Shown here: positions 62,300-64,000 of the stretch, piece by piece
How positions within the stretch are numbered: the stretch's first letter is position 1
How the letters are laid out: every line of letters starts with the position of its first letter
From: Limibacillus sp.
Lineage (GTDB): Bacteria; Pseudomonadota; Alphaproteobacteria; Kiloniellales; CECT-8803
Assembly: GCA_037379885.1 (NCBI GenBank)
Contig: JARRJC010000010.1
Span: 57,269-121,268, forward strand
Reading direction: 5' to 3'
Length of the DNA: 64,000 bases
Program-made: the position numbers and the translations under genes
Notes under the pieces: model-generated
The model's input: the letters and a program-made list of their open reading frames with translations, nothing else
What the model was told of the DNA's origin: nothing
The model's database searches: none

Positions 62300-63172
62300 A
62301 TGGATCCTTCACGCCCGTTGGAACGCCTCGCCCGCCCGAAGGTCAATTTGACGCTGGAACTGCTGGGCCGCCGTGGCGACGGCTATCACCTTCTGGACAG
62401 CCTCGTGGTCTTCGCCGACACCGGCGATCGCTTGCGGCTGGAGAGCGCGCCTGAGCTCGCCTTGCGGACTTCCGGGCCGTTCAGCGAAGGCTTGCCGCCT
62501 GCCGAGCAAAATCTCGTGATGCGTGCAGCGCGGGCCCTGGCCGACTTGGCGGGGCCGCCGCCGCGTGGCGCTCTTTTGACCCTCGACAAGCGCTTACCGC
62601 CCGCCGGCGGGATCGGCGGTGGCTCAGCCGACGCCGCGGCGGCGCTCTTGGGCCTCGTCGAGCTGTGGGGTATGAGACCCGACCCCAAGGCGCTCTACGA
62701 TCTGGCCCTGTCGCTGGGCGCGGACCTGCCCGTCTGCCTCAACGGCAAAGCCTGCCTCATGAGGGGGATCGGCGAGGAGCTGGAGGCGGCGCCGGAGTTG
62801 CCGCGCTTTTCCCTGCTGCTGGTCAATCCCGGCGTGGCGCTGGAGACGGCGGCGGTGTTCCGGCAGCGCAGTGGCCCCTTCACGCCGTCCCGGCCCTGGC
62901 CGGAAGGCTTCGCCTCTTTGGACCTGCTGATCGAGGCCTTGAGAGGCCGGACAAACGACCTGCAGGCAACCGCCCTCGAACTGCAACCAGTGATCGGGGA
63001 CTGCCTGGGGAGCCTGGAGCGGTTGGCTGGCTGTCTGCTGGCGCGGATGTCGGGCAGCGGCGCCACCTGTTTCGGCCTCTTCGCGACGCTGGAGGAAGCC
63101 AAGCAGGCCGCCGGGCTGCTCGCCCGCGAGCGGCCCGATTGGTGGATCGAAGCCGCCGACGTCGACCCATGA
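62300..63172 (+). CDS. ispE: 4-diphosphocytidyl-2-C-methyl-D-erythritol kinase
   Basis: GHMP kinase of the non-mevalonate isoprenoid pathway, 290 aa. ARPKVNLTLELLGRRGDGYHLLDSLVVF at the N-terminus, the ATP loop PPAGGIGGGSADAAAALLG near 95-112, and MSGSGATCFGLF near 248. ATG 62300 follows GGGAGG. Pairing with an upstream TPR gene is common in alphaproteobacteria. Confidence 0.96.
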   Translation: MDPSRPLERLARPKVNLTLELLGRRGDGYHLLDSLVVFADTGDRLRLESAPELALRTSGPFSEGLPPAEQNLVMRAARALADLAGPPPRGALLTLDKRLPPAGGIGGGSADAAAALLGLVELWGMRPDPKALYDLALSLGADLPVCLNGKACLMRGIGEELEAAPELPRFSLLLVNPGVALETAAVFRQRSGPFTPSRPWPEGFASLDLLIEALRGRTNDLQATALELQPVIGDCLGSLERLAGCLLARMSGSGATCFGLFATLEEAKQAAGLLARERPDWWIEAADVDP

Positions 63173-63266
63173 AGCCAAGCCCGCCTGAAAGATGGTTTCT
63201 TGCAGTTGCGCCCCCGGCATGGCGGCGCTATTTTCCGGCTCGTCGCGGGCGAGCCGCGAGCCTTGT

Positions 63267-63341
63267 TGGGGCGTAGCCAAGCGGTAAGGCACCGGTTTTT
63301 GGTACCGGCATTCGCAGGTTCGAATCCTGCCGCCCCAGCCA
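63267..63341 (+). tRNA. tRNA-Gln (TTG anticodon)
   Basis: Full cloverleaf: acceptor TGGGGCG (63267-63273) with CGCCCCA (63331-63337), discriminator G, encoded CCA (63339-63341). The anticodon stem CCGGT/ACCGG flanks the seven-base loop TTTTGGT, giving anticodon TTG, which reads CAA for glutamine. The T arm GCAGG-TTCGAAT-CCTGC is intact. Confidence 0.98.
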
Positions 63342-63518
63342 CCCACTCACCTAGTTTCAGGTCTCCCGAGCGCGGTCGCGTTTGTTTCTTAGAATTCAGC
63401 ACCTTATACGGGGCTGTCCTGTGCGGAGACGCGCGCATTCGGCCTTCTTGAACCGAGTTTAGCTAGAAGTCTCTGTTCACGATTTCGGCGGTTGTCAGGT
63501 GGGTGGCCTGGCCAGTTC

Positions 63519-64000
63519 TCAAGAAGACCAGAAGAGGCTTTCTTGGTCTTCCCATCGCGCAGGCAAACGATGAGAACGGAACCACTCGGTTGCCAAATCG
63601 AGGGGTTGGTGGCCCGTGGCAATTCTCTCGATGAGCTTTGGAGATAGGAATGCCATATCAATCAGCATTCGGACCCGCTGAGGGGAAACTTTCTCCGACC
63701 GCGCAATTTCCTCATAGGTCGTGCCATCCTTCAGTCGTGCAAACCAGGCCCTCGCTTTGAGGACATTTCTTGCCAGCGTCGCATCCACATTGGTGGGGAT
63801 CTCGCCGCCTAAGATGACCTTGGCCTCGACCCCTCGTCGACGAAGCTGGAAGGGTGCTCTTATGGTCAGAGCATCGGGCGCGATTCGATCTGCATGAATC
63901 CCGAGGTTCTCGGCGATTTCCTTTTGACTAATCCGAATCTGGATTTCTCCAGGAGCGACACAGATTCTATCAATCAGCGGCTTTAGTGGTGCCGGGCCCC
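63519..64000 (-). CDS. serine recombinase family protein, C-terminal part, cut by window edge
   Basis: The frame is open from the right edge to the stop at 63519, about 160 codons. It includes a domain with RICVAPGEIQIRISQKE, RAPFQLRRRGVEAKVILGG and a helix-turn-helix-like segment, EEIARSEKVSPQRVRML, ending in DLATEWFRSHRLPARWEDQ. This matches the C-terminal region of large serine recombinases of alphaproteobacterial mobile elements; the catalytic N-terminus would be beyond the window. G+C is visibly lower than the neighbours. It ends 178 bp from tRNA-Gln, so an integrated element is likely. The 63342-63518 gap holds nothing I can name. Confidence 0.72.
   Translation of the reverse strand, partial: GPAPLKPLIDRICVAPGEIQIRISQKEIAENLGIHADRIAPDALTIRAPFQLRRRGVEAKVILGGEIPTNVDATLARNVLKARAWFARLKDGTTYEEIARSEKVSPQRVRMLIDMAFLSPKLIERIATGHQPLDLATEWFRSHRLPARWEDQESLFWSS

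Noticed and set aside
63404..63661. 85-codon minus-strand frame near the right edge
   Set aside because: Overlaps the recombinase gene in another frame and resembles nothing known.

Overview
The window is a 64 kb, roughly 65% G+C, densely coded chromosomal segment of an alphaproteobacterium. The gene set (ethylmalonyl-CoA pathway enzymes, cbb3 oxidase with an FNR-type box, TamAB, a BamF-like lipoprotein, SapC, a paired palindromic repeat of alphaproteobacterial type) and the ectoine/hydroxyectoine catabolic genes suggest a halophilic or halotolerant member of the Rhodospirillales sensu lato. The genus is inference and cannot be fixed from sequence alone.

Layout: (1) 1-5204, an ethylmalonyl-CoA pathway locus: mcd (cut by the window edge) and ccr on the minus strand, divergent from ecm, a B12-dependent mutase. 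(2) 5201-7431, a VOC protein, panB and a membrane protein, followed by two inverted copies of a stem-loop repeat (7449-7595). (3) 7632-15443, an ectoine/hydroxyectoine degradation locus: doeD (aminotransferase, broken by an internal deletion with frameshift), doeC, an Lrp/AsnC regulator, and divergent eutB-eutC-doeA-doeB. (4) 15511-22654, a YeeE/YedE transporter pair, SapC, a GT87-like membrane protein, a CDF metal transporter divergent from an ArsR regulator, a hydroxyacid reductase, and a LysR regulator divergent from a cupin. (5) 22695-32746, tamB-tamA, then a promoter, a cobalamin riboswitch and a lone tonB, then a Ca/Na antiporter and a glycosyltransferase. (6) 32752-37092, a DUF2189 protein and ccoNOQP behind an FNR-type box. 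(7) 37186-49325, ribF, ileS, lspA, a DUF3035/BamF lipoprotein, an M16 peptidase pair, mutL and uvrC. (8) 49326-63172, an AT-rich structured gap, folB with a pteridine-reductase-like SDR, msrB, a radical SAM protein, two TIGR04282/04283-type glycosyltransferases, moaB, slt, a uracil-DNA glycosylase, ETF-QO, a TPR protein and ispE. (9) 63267-64000, tRNA-Gln followed by the 3' end of a serine recombinase gene with lower G+C, probably the edge of an integrated element.

Functional links: Ecm needs cobalamin, and the window also has a B12 riboswitch in front of tonB, the energy transducer for outer-membrane B12 uptake. Mcd passes electrons to ETF, and ETF-QO is encoded here. Ectoine breakdown through DoeA/DoeB gives diaminobutyrate; DoeD would convert it to aspartate semialdehyde and DoeC to aspartate, so the broken doeD leaves a gap that another aminotransferase would have to fill.

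The strongest items for follow-up are the disrupted doeD inside an otherwise intact cluster, the B12 riboswitch with terminator controlling a solitary tonB, the structured AT-rich island before uvrC, the pteridine-reductase-like SDR beside folB, and the element edge at tRNA-Gln. I did not find a clearly new multi-gene system such as a defence island, CRISPR array or prophage.
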